This document shows, piece after piece, positions 37,495 through 45,542 of a stretch of DNA of 64,000 nt (its first letter is position 1; each line of letters starts with the position of its first letter). Origin of the DNA: Herbaspirillum huttiense. Its GTDB lineage: Bacteria; Pseudomonadota; Gammaproteobacteria; Burkholderiales; Burkholderiaceae_D. The stretch covers positions 806,001-870,000 of the forward strand of contig NZ_CP037993.1 in the NCBI RefSeq assembly GCF_004367745.1, in the 5' to 3' direction. A program made the position numbers and the translations under genes. A model generated the notes under the pieces. That model saw only the letters and a program-made list of their open reading frames with translations. It searched no databases and was not told the DNA's origin.

Positions 37495-38994
37495 ATGCGT
37501 AATATGCGTACACCACTCCTCGCAACAACCAAAACAGTGACCGCGCTGCTGTGCATGCTGGGCGTGATCAGCAATGCGCATGCGCAGTTCGCGACGACCA
37601 TCATCCCGGTAACCCCGCCGGAGACCACCGGCAGCGCGCCGTCGGCACCGGCCAAGGGCTCGCCCAAGGCCGCCGTCAAGCCAGCCGCCATCAAGCCGGC
37701 CGCCCCTGCGGCGGCACCCGCTGCCCCGGCACCGGCGGCAGCCAGCGCGCGCAATGAGCCGCGCCCGGTGGATTCCATCCTGGTGGTGGTCAACAATGAA
37801 GTCATCACCCGCCAGGAAGTCGCCGAGCGCCTGGCCAGCGTCGAGAAGCGCATGGCCGCACAGAACGTGCAGCTGCCGCCGCGCCAGCAACTGGTGCGCC
37901 AGCTGGTCGAGCGCATGATCGTCGAACGTGCCCAGGCGCAAATGGCCAAGGAAAGCGGCATCGTGGTCGACGATGCCATGCTGGACCGCGCCATGCAGCG
38001 CATCGCCGAGCAGAACAAGCTGTCCATGCCGGAATTCCGCAGCCGCCTGGAAGCCGAGGGCATGAACTACGCCAGCTTCCGCGAAGAGATTCGCCGCGAA
38101 ATCCTGAGCCAGCGCCTGCGCGAGCGTGAAGTGGACAACAAGGTGGTGGTCACCGAGTCCGAAATCGACAACTACCTCGCCGCCGAAGCCAATGCCGGCG
38201 GCCAGCGTCAGGAACTGGACATCGCCCAGATCCTGATCCGCGTGCCGGAAAACGCCAGCCCCGAACAGCTGGCCGCCCGCCGTGAACGTGCCGAAGACGT
38301 GCTGCGCCAGTTGAAGACCGGTGCCGATTTCGCCAAGACCGCCGCCGCTTATTCCGATTCGTCGGATGCCCTGTCCGGTGGCGACCTTGGCTGGCGTCCG
38401 GCGGACCGCCTGCCGCAACTGTTCCTGGATGGCGTGGCCAAGCTGCAGGATGGCCAGGTCAGCGGCCTGCTCAAGAGCGGCAACGGCTTCCACATCCTCA
38501 AGCTGGTCGGCCGCCGCGCCGCCGGTGGCACCCAGGCAGCCGCCCCCGCCGTGCAACAGACCCACGTGCGCCACATCCTGATCAAGGTCAACCAGGTCGT
38601 CACCGCGGCCGAAGCCAAGCGCAAGCTGACCGAACTGAAGGAGCGCCTGGACCACGGTTCGGCTACCTTCGAGGAACTGGCCAAGCTGTACTCCAATGAC
38701 CTGTCCGCCTCCAAGGGCGGCGACCTCGGCTGGATCTATCCGGGCGATACCGTGCCCGAGTTCGAGCGCGCCATGGATCAGTTGAAGCCGGGCGAAGTCA
38801 GCCAGCCCATCGAAACCCCGTTCGGCTATCACCTGATCCAGGTGGTCGAGCGCAAGACCGACGATGCCTCCAAGGAACGCACCCGCCAGGCCGCGCGCCA
38901 AGCCATCCGCGAGCGCAAGATCGAGGAAGCCACCGAGGATTGGATGCGCCAGATCCGTGACCGCGCCTACGTCGAGTATCGCAACGACGATTGA
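37495..38994 (+). CDS. surA: Periplasmic chaperone SurA (peptidyl-prolyl isomerase)
   Basis: 499-residue periplasmic chaperone for outer-membrane proteins. The signal peptide ends AHA near residue 30. A Pro/Ala/Lys-rich linker of about 50 residues (39-90) precedes the SurA N-domain (VDSILVVVNNEVITRQEVAERL). Two parvulin domains follow, at about 240-345 (ISPxxxGGDLGWRPADRLP-like) and 355-460 (SKGGDLGWIYPGDTVPEFE). It is longer than E. coli SurA (428) mainly because of the linker. It lies in lptD-surA-pdxA-rsmA, the classic order. Confidence 0.96.
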   Translation: MRNMRTPLLATTKTVTALLCMLGVISNAHAQFATTIIPVTPPETTGSAPSAPAKGSPKAAVKPAAIKPAAPAAAPAAPAPAAASARNEPRPVDSILVVVNNEVITRQEVAERLASVEKRMAAQNVQLPPRQQLVRQLVERMIVERAQAQMAKESGIVVDDAMLDRAMQRIAEQNKLSMPEFRSRLEAEGMNYASFREEIRREILSQRLREREVDNKVVVTESEIDNYLAAEANAGGQRQELDIAQILIRVPENASPEQLAARRERAEDVLRQLKTGADFAKTAAAYSDSSDALSGGDLGWRPADRLPQLFLDGVAKLQDGQVSGLLKSGNGFHILKLVGRRAAGGTQAAAPAVQQTHVRHILIKVNQVVTAAEAKRKLTELKERLDHGSATFEELAKLYSNDLSASKGGDLGWIYPGDTVPEFERAMDQLKPGEVSQPIETPFGYHLIQVVERKTDDASKERTRQAARQAIRERKIEEATEDWMRQIRDRAYVEYRNDD

Positions 38995-39045
38995 TCGCCG
39001 CACCGGCAGGGGCAGCCAGCGGGCTGTCCCCATGCGTGCAAGAGA

Positions 39046-39076
39046 GGCCGGCCTTGTCGCCGGCCCTTGCCTTTTT
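39046..39076 (+). terminator. Hairpin with T-run between surA and pdxA
   Basis: 7-bp stem GGCCGGC/GCCGGCC with a CTTGTC loop, followed by CTTGCCTTTTT. It may partly reduce transcription into pdxA-rsmA. Confidence 0.5.
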
Positions 39077-39102
39077 GAAGCCCGTTTTTTCCCATACAGG
39101 CC

Positions 39103-40140
39103 ATGAGTGACACCGCCATGAACCGACCCATCCTCGCGCTGACCTGCGGCGAACCGGCAGGCATCGGTCCGGAAATTTCCCTGCGGGCCGCCTGGGAGCT
39201 GCGCCACGAAGCGCGCTGCATCCTGCTGGGCGACGCCGCCTTGCTGGCGCAGACGGCCTATGAGATCGATCCGCGGATGCGGGTTGCGGCGCTCTCCATC
39301 CAGGCCTGGCGCAATAGCGGCCTGCCCAATTTTCCGGTCGATTGCCTCACCGTCATCGATTGCCCGGTGGCCGAACCGGTGCGTGCCGGCGTGCTGGACG
39401 CACGCAATGGCCGTGCCGTGCTGCAGACACTGGACCTGGCAGTGCAGGGCGCGCTGTCCGGCGCCTTCGCCGCCATCGTCACCGCGCCGCTGCAGAAGAG
39501 CACCATCAACGATGCCGGCGTGGCGTTCACCGGCCACACCGAATACCTGGCTGAAGTCACCAACACGCCGCAAGTCGTGATGATGCTGGCCGGCGGGGAC
39601 GCGCCGCACCTGCGCGTAGCGCTGGCGACCACGCACCTGGCCTTGAAGGACGTACCGGCCGCGATCACCGGCGAGAGCCTGGCGCGCACGCTCGACATTC
39701 TGCAAGCCGACTTGCGCGAGAAGTTCGGCATCGCCCATCCGCGCATCCTGGTTACGGGCCTGAACCCGCATGCCGGCGAGAACGGCTATCTGGGCCGTGA
39801 AGAACTCGAGGTCATCACCCCCGCGCTGGAAGCGGCCCGTGCACGCGGCATCGATGCCCGGGGACCGTATCCCGCCGACACGCTGTTCCAGCCCAAGTAC
39901 CTGGAAGAGGCCGATTGCGTCCTGGCCATGTATCACGACCAGGGTCTGCCGGTCCTGAAATTCGCCAGCTTCGGCCACGGCATCAACATCACCCTCGGCC
40001 TGCCCCTGATCCGCACCTCGGTCGACCATGGCACCGCCCTGGACCTGGCCGCAGCCGGCCTCGGCCACGCCGACCATGGCAGCCTGTGCGTAGCCATCCG
40101 TGCCGCTGCCGACATGGCGCGCCGCCGGGCCGCCGCCTGA
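39103..40140 (+). CDS. pdxA: 4-hydroxythreonine-4-phosphate dehydrogenase
   Basis: 345-residue enzyme of the DXP-dependent vitamin B6 pathway; it oxidises 4-phosphohydroxy-threonine with NAD+. [13 protein letters not shown] near residue 14-26 is the family start signature; the [24 protein letters not shown] segment and the [12 protein letters not shown] segment supply metal ligands. MNRPIL five codons in is an alternative start. rsmA starts 26 nt later. pdxH, the final oxidase, is encoded about 23 kb to the left. Confidence 0.96.
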   Translation: MSDTAMNRPILALTCGEPAGIGPEISLRAAWELRHEARCILLGDAALLAQTAYEIDPRMRVAALSIQAWRNSGLPNFPVDCLTVIDCPVAEPVRAGVLDARNGRAVLQTLDLAVQGALSGAFAAIVTAPLQKSTINDAGVAFTGHTEYLAEVTNTPQVVMMLAGGDAPHLRVALATTHLALKDVPAAITGESLARTLDILQADLREKFGIAHPRILVTGLNPHAGENGYLGREELEVITPALEAARARGIDARGPYPADTLFQPKYLEEADCVLAMYHDQGLPVLKFASFGHGINITLGLPLIRTSVDHGTALDLAAAGLGHADHGSLCVAIRAAADMARRRAAA

Positions 40141-40166
40141 TATTGCAAGAACCCACTGGAACCACC

Positions 40167-40949
40167 ATGAAACACATCCCGCGCAAACGCTTCGGCCAGA
40201 ACTTCCTCACCGATGACGTGGTGCTGCACGACATCATCCGCTCCATCGCGCCCGCCGCCGACGATGCCATGGTCGAGATCGGCCCGGGCCTGGCGGCCAT
40301 GACTGCGCTGCTGCTGGAAGAGTTGCGCCACCTGCACGTGGTGGAACTGGACCGCGACCTGGTCGAGCGCCTCAAGAAACGGTTCAGCGCCGAGCGCCTG
40401 ACCGTGCATTCAGCGGACGCCCTCAAGTTCGACTTCGCCAGCATCCCGGTGCCGGAAGGCCGCAAGCTGCGCGTGGTCGGCAACCTGCCCTACAACATCT
40501 CCAGCCCCTTGCTGTTCCACCTGGCCGAGATCGCCCCGCAGGTGCAGGACCAGCATTTCATGCTGCAGAAGGAAGTGGTCGAACGCATGGTCGCCGAACC
40601 GGGCGGCAAGGCCTATGGCCGCCTGTCGGTGATGCTGCAGTGGCGCTATCACATGGAGCTGCTGTTCGTGGTGCCGCCGACCGCCTTCGATCCGCCGCCG
40701 CAGGTGGATTCGGCCATCGTACGCATGATCCCGCTGGCGCAGCCCATGGCCTGCGAGCAGGCCTTGCTGGAGCAGGTCGTCACCAAGGCCTTCTCCCAGC
40801 GCCGCAAGGTGATCCGCAACTGCGTGGCGGGCCTCTTCACGGAAGACGAATTGCGCCAGGCCGGCGTCGATCCGCAGGCGCGTCCGGAAGCGGTGCCGGT
40901 GGAACAGTTCGTGGCCCTGGCCAACCTGCTGGCCGCGCGCCAGGCCTGA
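40167..40949 (+). CDS. rsmA: 16S rRNA (A1518/A1519-N6)-dimethyltransferase
   Basis: 260-residue KsgA/RsmA enzyme that dimethylates two adjacent adenosines near the 3' end of 16S rRNA and monitors 30S assembly; loss gives kasugamycin resistance. Motifs: [10 protein letters not shown] (residues 7-16), SAM loop [10 protein letters not shown] and the catalytic NLPYNIS. The start [10 protein letters not shown] is typical; the long upstream frame overlaps pdxA and is rejected. Confidence 0.97.
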   Translation: MKHIPRKRFGQNFLTDDVVLHDIIRSIAPAADDAMVEIGPGLAAMTALLLEELRHLHVVELDRDLVERLKKRFSAERLTVHSADALKFDFASIPVPEGRKLRVVGNLPYNISSPLLFHLAEIAPQVQDQHFMLQKEVVERMVAEPGGKAYGRLSVMLQWRYHMELLFVVPPTAFDPPPQVDSAIVRMIPLAQPMACEQALLEQVVTKAFSQRRKVIRNCVAGLFTEDELRQAGVDPQARPEAVPVEQFVALANLLAARQA

Positions 40950-40963
40950 GGCCCGTACAGGGC

Positions 40964-40990
40964 GTGCAATGCGGCTGTTGCACTTTATTA
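40964..40990 (+). terminator. Weak terminator after rsmA
   Basis: 6-bp stem GTGCAA/TTGCAC with an 8-nt loop followed by TTTATTA; an alternative CGGCTG/CAGCCG fold overlaps it. Confidence 0.4.
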
Positions 40991-41112
40991 CAGCCGCGGC
41001 GCCACCCGTAAGAACTGTAACGAAGTTTCATATTCCGTAGTTTCAAGCTGAACCTGTCTTATATTGGAATCGTGCCGCGACAGATCGCGGACTTCTTTGA
41101 CAGGAGCCAATC

Positions 41113-41490
41113 ATGGCCAGCAAAAAAATCGCATCGGTATTGATCGCCACCACGCTTCTGGCTTCGGCCGCCGTCGTCAGCACGCCTGCGATGGCGCATG
41201 ACCGGGGCGGCAACGGCGTGGCGATTGCTGCCGGTATCATCGGTGCCGTCGCCATCGGATCACTGATCGCCAACTCGCAGCCGGCACCGGTCTATCAGGC
41301 CCCGCCGCAACAGGTTTACTATGAGGCCCCGCAGCCGGTGTATTACCAGCCGCCGCAGCAGGTAGTCTACGAGCAGCCGCGCTACTACGCCCCGCCGCCG
41401 CCGCGTCCGGTGCGTTACGTGGAACGGACCGAGGTACGTACCTATCGTTACGACGACCGTCCGGATTACTACTCCTACTATGGCCGCTGA
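41113..41490 (+). CDS. Small secreted Tyr/Pro-rich protein of unknown function
   Basis: 125-residue protein. A cleavable signal peptide ends PAMAH at about residue 29. A short hydrophobic glycine-containing segment follows (GVAIAAGIIGAVAIGSLIANS), then a low-complexity tail rich in tyrosine, proline and glutamine (residues 57-105, repeats of PPQQVYYE and QPVYY type) and an Arg/Tyr-rich C-terminus. Proteins of this kind are common in Burkholderiales and generally annotated as hypothetical. The hydrophobic stretch could anchor it in a membrane. AGGAGCC precedes the ATG. Independent unit with its own terminator. Confidence 0.75.
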   Translation: MASKKIASVLIATTLLASAAVVSTPAMAHDRGGNGVAIAAGIIGAVAIGSLIANSQPAPVYQAPPQQVYYEAPQPVYYQPPQQVVYEQPRYYAPPPPRPVRYVERTEVRTYRYDDRPDYYSYYGR

Positions 41491-41561
41491 TCCCGGCCGA
41501 TGAGCAGGGCGGCGGACCACGTTCCCCCGCACAGGACATCCAGGCGCAAGCCATCTTGAGG

Positions 41562-41595
41562 AAAACGGGCAACCTTGTCGGGTTGCCCGTTTTTT
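41562..41595 (+). terminator. Strong intrinsic terminator after the Tyr/Pro-rich protein gene
   Basis: 13-bp perfect stem AAAACGGGCAACC/GGTTGCCCGTTTT with a 6-nt loop and a T-run continuing after the stem. Confidence 0.92.
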
Positions 41596-41696
41596 GTCGT
41601 GGGGCGCAGAAAAGCGGTGGTGGGCAAGCAAAGCGTCAGTAAAACGCTACATAATGACGAGCCGATTGGCATTTTGTCAGCATAATGAGGCTGATC

Positions 41697-41717
41697 GTTT
41701 CGTCAGAATGACGAAAC
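41697..41717. promoter_or_regulatory. Perfect inverted repeat before the EAL gene
   Basis: GTTTCGTCA-GAA-TGACGAAAC, 9-bp arms, 38 nt before the start codon; further TAATGA[CG]G motifs lie at 41652 and 41683. Operator-like. Confidence 0.45.
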
Positions 41718-41754
41718 AGCGCGCATTGCCAACCAGCAAGGAGACGCTCCCACG

Positions 41755-43350
41755 ATGATGGCCCCCATCGCCGCCGATGACATCCGGACCGCCCTCGACG
41801 CCGGCCACCTGTGGCCGGCGCTGCAGCCGCTGGTGCATCTGCGCAGCGGCCGCATTGCCGGTTTCGAGATGCTGGCGCGCTGGACCTGTCCGCAGCGCGG
41901 TGTGGTCTCCCCCATCGATTTCATCGACATCGCCGAACGTGGCGGCGTACTGGATGTCCTGCTGCTCAAGTTGCTCGACACGGTGGCCGCCAGCCTGCGC
42001 CACTGGCCCCCGGAGCTGCGCCTGGCGATCAACCTGTCGCCCTGCCAGTTCCTCGACGGCAGCCTGCTGGACCGTCTGGCTGCCGTGATGCATCAGCATG
42101 GCCTGCCCATGTCGCGCCTGCAGCTGGAGATCACCGAGACCGTGCTGGTGCAGGACCACGAGCGCACCTTGCAGACCATCCTGGCCGCACGCCAGGCCGG
42201 GGCCAGCCTGTCGCTGGATGATTTCGGCACCGGCTATTCCAGCCTGACGCGCCTGCAGTCCTATCCCTTCGACGAGATCAAGATCGACGCCAGTTTCGTA
42301 CGCACCATGGACCAGAACCCGGACAGCTTCCGCATCGTGCTGGCGGTCGCGGGCCTGGGCCAGAGTCTCAAGATGCACGTGGTCGCCGAAGGCATCGAGA
42401 CTGAACACCACGCCCATCTCCTCAAGCGCATGGGCTGCGAATTCGGGCAAGGCTTCCATCTCGGCCGTCCTGCTCCGCTGGCCGATGCGGCACGGCTGAT
42501 CGGCGAGCGCGGCGTCTGGTCGCGCCACAGTGCCGGGATCGATACCTCGCCCTTCCAGCGCTGGCACCAGCTCGATTCGCTCTATCGCAGCGCGCCGGTT
42601 GGTCTGTGCTTCCTCGACCCCTTGCTGCGCGTGGTCAGCGCCAATGCCATGATGATCGACCTGCTCGGTGGCTATGCCGGCACCGAGCTGGAGGGCAGCC
42701 CGGTCATCGACCTGTTGAACCGCAGCGAACATCGCCCGCTGCTGCAGATGGTGGCCGAGGTGGTCGACGGCGCGTCTCCTGCCGCCACGGAATTCTTCAA
42801 TTCGCGTACCGGACGTACCTCATTGCTGGCCTTCCAGGTGGTGCGCAGCGACCTGGGTGAATTGTTGGGCATCTCCGGCTCGGCGGTGGACATTACGGCG
42901 CGCGTATCCGCCGAGCGCACCGTGCGCGACAGTGAAGAACATTTCCATCGGGCCATCGACCTCAGTCCCAACATCCCCTGGGCCGCCGATGCGCAAGGCG
43001 TGATCGACTACATTGGCCCGACCTTCGAATGGCAGCCCGAGCTGACCACCGCCCAGCGCCACCAGCAGTGGCTGGCGCGCATGCCCGAGGAAGACCGCCT
43101 GCGGGTGCGTCAGGAATGGCTGGCCAACCTGCCCACGGGGCGCCCCTTCCGCACCGAATTCCGCGTGCTCTGGCCGGACGGCCAATGGCGCTGGATGCGC
43201 AGCCGTGCCTCACCCCACAGCGACAGCGAGGGCCGCATCGTGCGCTGGTACGGACTGATCGTCGACATCAGCACGGAGCGCCGATTGCAGTACCGGATCA
43301 GTGCGCTGGAAGAGCAGATCCACCGTCTGCGCGGGACCGATCAGGACTGA
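41755..43350 (+). CDS. EAL-domain c-di-GMP phosphodiesterase with two C-terminal PAS domains
   Basis: 531-residue cytosolic signalling protein. The EAL domain spans about residues 8-250. Its signature reads EML (38-40) in place of EAL, and other catalytic positions are kept: Asn93 in NLSPCQF, Glu125 in LEITET, Asp155-Asp156 in [11 protein letters not shown], Lys177 in IKIDASF and Glu212 in VAEGIET, so hydrolysis of c-di-GMP to pGpG is expected. Two PAS/PAC-like regions follow, about 268-390 and 400-515 (the second ends with [11 protein letters not shown] and IVDISTERR), then a short coiled coil. Sensor domains placed after the EAL domain are unusual. GGAGA precedes the ATG; no GGDEF is present. 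Confidence 0.9.
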   Translation: MMAPIAADDIRTALDAGHLWPALQPLVHLRSGRIAGFEMLARWTCPQRGVVSPIDFIDIAERGGVLDVLLLKLLDTVAASLRHWPPELRLAINLSPCQFLDGSLLDRLAAVMHQHGLPMSRLQLEITETVLVQDHERTLQTILAARQAGASLSLDDFGTGYSSLTRLQSYPFDEIKIDASFVRTMDQNPDSFRIVLAVAGLGQSLKMHVVAEGIETEHHAHLLKRMGCEFGQGFHLGRPAPLADAARLIGERGVWSRHSAGIDTSPFQRWHQLDSLYRSAPVGLCFLDPLLRVVSANAMMIDLLGGYAGTELEGSPVIDLLNRSEHRPLLQMVAEVVDGASPAATEFFNSRTGRTSLLAFQVVRSDLGELLGISGSAVDITARVSAERTVRDSEEHFHRAIDLSPNIPWAADAQGVIDYIGPTFEWQPELTTAQRHQQWLARMPEEDRLRVRQEWLANLPTGRPFRTEFRVLWPDGQWRWMRSRASPHSDSEGRIVRWYGLIVDISTERRLQYRISALEEQIHRLRGTDQD

Positions 43351-43457
43351 GTCCGCCCGCGATGTTCTGCGCCTGCGCGGAGGGCCTTCGGCGAGCGTCC
43401 GGCAAATCGGGGATAATGTCGGCTTGCTTCACGTTAGCCATGAAAAGGAGTCGCCAA

Positions 43458-43862
43458 GTGAGAATGTTGCATACGATGCTGCGCGTGGGAAATCTGGACC
43501 GTTCCATCGATTTCTATACCCAGGTGCTGGGCATGAAACTGCTGCGCAGGAATGACTACCCCGACGGCAAGTTCACGCTGGCCTTCGTCGGTTACGGCGA
43601 AGAACGCGATCACACCGTGCTCGAACTGACCCACAACTGGGATACCGAATCGTATGACCTGGGCACCGGCTACGGCCACATTGCCATCGAGGTCGACGAT
43701 GCCTACGCCGCCTGTGAGGCGGTCAAGGCCAAGGGCGGCGCGGTCACCCGCGAAGCCGGTCCGATGAAGCACGGCAAGACCGTGATTGCCTTCGTCACCG
43801 ATCCGGATGGCTACAAGATCGAGTTCATCCAGAAGAAGGAACAGTACAGCGCCGCCGATTGA
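43458..43862 (+). CDS. gloA: Lactoylglutathione lyase (glyoxalase I)
   Basis: 134-residue metalloenzyme that isomerises the methylglyoxal-glutathione hemithioacetal to S-lactoylglutathione. Metal ligands His5, Glu56, His74 and Glu122 all match E. coli GloA in position. The start is GTG ([10 protein letters not shown]) with AAAAGGAG 7 nt upstream; an ATG 18 nt before it contains the ribosome-binding site and is unlikely. It is followed by a clean terminator. Confidence 0.95.
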   Translation: MRMLHTMLRVGNLDRSIDFYTQVLGMKLLRRNDYPDGKFTLAFVGYGEERDHTVLELTHNWDTESYDLGTGYGHIAIEVDDAYAACEAVKAKGGAVTREAGPMKHGKTVIAFVTDPDGYKIEFIQKKEQYSAAD

Positions 43863-43884
43863 GGCAAGTCGCTGTCAGCCTGCC

Positions 43885-43907
43885 AGCCCGCTCACGCGGG
43901 CTTTTTT
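43885..43907 (+). terminator. Intrinsic terminator of gloA
   Basis: 7-bp stem AGCCCGC/GCGGGCT with a TCAC loop and six T. Confidence 0.88.
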
Positions 43908-43984
43908 CATGGTGCGGCCATGCGGCGGGATTTTCGCAGCACAGGCCGTGTCCATGAGGATGCATCGCTGCATCCACGCATGTC

Positions 43985-44030
43985 TGCATCTTGCATCTCT
44001 GCATCTCTGCATCTCTGCATCTCTGCATCA
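43985..44030. repeat. 8-bp tandem repeat (TGCATCTC) before the ClC gene
   Basis: Four exact consecutive copies of TGCATCTC (43992-44023) flanked by partial copies TGCATCT and TGCATCA, with more degenerate TGCATC motifs upstream to about 43960. It ends 24 nt before the preferred TTG start and lies inside an open frame that begins at an ATG at 43980. Confidence 0.9.
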
Positions 44031-44054
44031 ACAGAACAACAACAGGAACGCCAA

Positions 44055-45338
44055 TTGAGCCTCTACCAACTTTCCAAAAGTCATCTGCGCCGGCTATGGG
44101 TCGAATACGGCATCCTCTGGAGCGGTGCCATCATCGTCGGCCTGGTCGCGGTGCTGTATGCACAGGCCATCGAACTCGGCTTCGGTGTCTTCCGCAGTAT
44201 CGAACACCGGTCGCCCTGGCTGCCGCTGCTGCTCACGCCCGCTGTCTGTGCCGCCTGCGTGTGGCTCACGCGCCGCTACTTCCCCGGCTCGGAAGGCAGC
44301 GGCATCCCGCAGGCCATTGCCACCCTGCATGGGGATACCGCTGAACGCGGCAGCGTGCTGCTGTCCATCCGCGTGCTGGCCGGCAAGATCGCGCTGTCGG
44401 TGGTGGCCATCGCCGGCGGCATGACCATTGGCCGCGAAGGACCGACGGTGCAAATCGGTGCGGCCATCATGTACAACCTGCGCCGCCTGTATCCGACCGG
44501 ATACGAGCACATGGAACGCCGCCTGATCCTGGCCGGTGCCGCCGCCGGCCTGGCGGCGGCCTTCAATACGCCGCTGGCCGGCATCGTCTTCGCCATCGAG
44601 GAACTCTCGCGCAGCTTCGAACAGCGCGCCAGCGGCGTGGTCATCACCACCATCATCTTCGCCGGCCTGGTGGCGCTGTCGATCAATGGCAACTACACCT
44701 ATTTCGGCTCCATCGCCTTCCCTGGCGAAACCAGCGGCCGCCTGATCCTTGCCGTGATCGTGACCGCGGTACTGATGGGCGTGGCCGGCGGACTCTTCTG
44801 CTGGCTCATCCTCAATCCCACCCGCTGGATTCCTGCCCCCGTCGTGACGCTGCGCGCCGAACGTCCGGTGGCGTTCGCGGCGCTGTGCGGTTTCATCGTC
44901 GCGGTCATCGGTGTGGCCGCCGGCGGGGCCACCTTCGGCAGCGGCTACGAACAGGCGCATGGTCTGCTCAATGACGGGCAGGGGCTGTCGGTGTTCTATC
45001 CCTTCCTCAAGTTCGCCTCCATGATCGGCTCCTACCTGCCGGGCCTGCCGGGCGGCATCTTCGCGCCTTCGCTGTCCATCGGTGCCGGCTTCGGCAACCT
45101 GCTGCACCTGCTCTTCGGCGGCACCTCGCTGCCGATGCTGGTGGCGCTGGCCATGGTGGGCTACCTCGCGGCCGTCACGCAATCGCCGATCACCGCCTTC
45201 GTGATCGTGATGGAAATGGTCGACGGGCATGCGCTGGTGATCTCGCTGATGGCCACCGCGCTGATTGCCTCGGCGGTCTCCAAGGTATTCGCACCACCGC
45301 TGTATGAAACGCTGGCCGAACGTTATCTCAAGCACTGA
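44055..45338 (+). CDS. ClC-family chloride channel/antiporter
   Basis: About 427-residue membrane protein of the ClC family. Chloride-pore motifs: GSEGSGIPQ near residue 80, GREGPTVQ (the gating glutamate of exchangers) and GGIFAPSLSIGAG. The gating Glu suggests a proton-coupled Cl- exchanger. The start is uncertain. TTG at 44055 has AGGA 7 nt before it and gives an N-terminus beginning near the first helix. An ATG at 43980 would read through the 8-bp repeat and add 25 low-complexity residues. No regulatory CBS domain is present. Confidence 0.88.
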   Translation: MSLYQLSKSHLRRLWVEYGILWSGAIIVGLVAVLYAQAIELGFGVFRSIEHRSPWLPLLLTPAVCAACVWLTRRYFPGSEGSGIPQAIATLHGDTAERGSVLLSIRVLAGKIALSVVAIAGGMTIGREGPTVQIGAAIMYNLRRLYPTGYEHMERRLILAGAAAGLAAAFNTPLAGIVFAIEELSRSFEQRASGVVITTIIFAGLVALSINGNYTYFGSIAFPGETSGRLILAVIVTAVLMGVAGGLFCWLILNPTRWIPAPVVTLRAERPVAFAALCGFIVAVIGVAAGGATFGSGYEQAHGLLNDGQGLSVFYPFLKFASMIGSYLPGLPGGIFAPSLSIGAGFGNLLHLLFGGTSLPMLVALAMVGYLAAVTQSPITAFVIVMEMVDGHALVISLMATALIASAVSKVFAPPLYETLAERYLKH

Positions 45339-45356
45339 CGCTACACATCGTCGAAA

Positions 45357-45379
45357 GGCTGCGTCAATTTGACGCAGCC
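45357..45379 (+). terminator. Hairpin after the ClC gene
   Basis: GGCTGCGTCA/TGACGCAGCC stem with a 3-nt loop, 19 nt after the stop; no T-run. Confidence 0.45.
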
Positions 45380-45437
45380 GCCGACACCCGCTCCCCGGGC
45401 AGCTGCGCGCCGCCTTCGTCATTCTGTCGTGCCGCGC

Positions 45438-45452
45438 GCGACAATATGTCGC
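45438..45452. promoter_or_regulatory. Palindrome upstream of the copper receptor
   Basis: GCGACA-ATA-TGTCGC, 6-bp arms, about 90 nt before the receptor ATG. A candidate operator for a metal-responsive regulator; a CATAAT -10-like hexamer lies at 45476. Confidence 0.35.
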
Positions 45453-45542
45453 ACTCCCTCGTCGTTTTGCTTGGCCATAATCGCCCGCTGTACTTGCCTT
45501 CACAGACAGGCAGACCGATAACGACAACCCCTGGGGATTTCC

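Noticed and set aside
37402..40077. 891-codon open frame on the minus strand
   Set aside because: It lies antisense to surA and pdxA, both certain genes; its composition (His/Gln/Gly/Ala-rich without domains) is the usual mirror of GC-rich coding sequence.
41704..45428. Shared 12-mer CAGAATGACGAA before the EAL gene (41704) and, inverted, before the copper receptor (45417)
   Set aside because: Chance 12-mer matches are expected many times in 64 kb on two strands; no longer similarity surrounds them.
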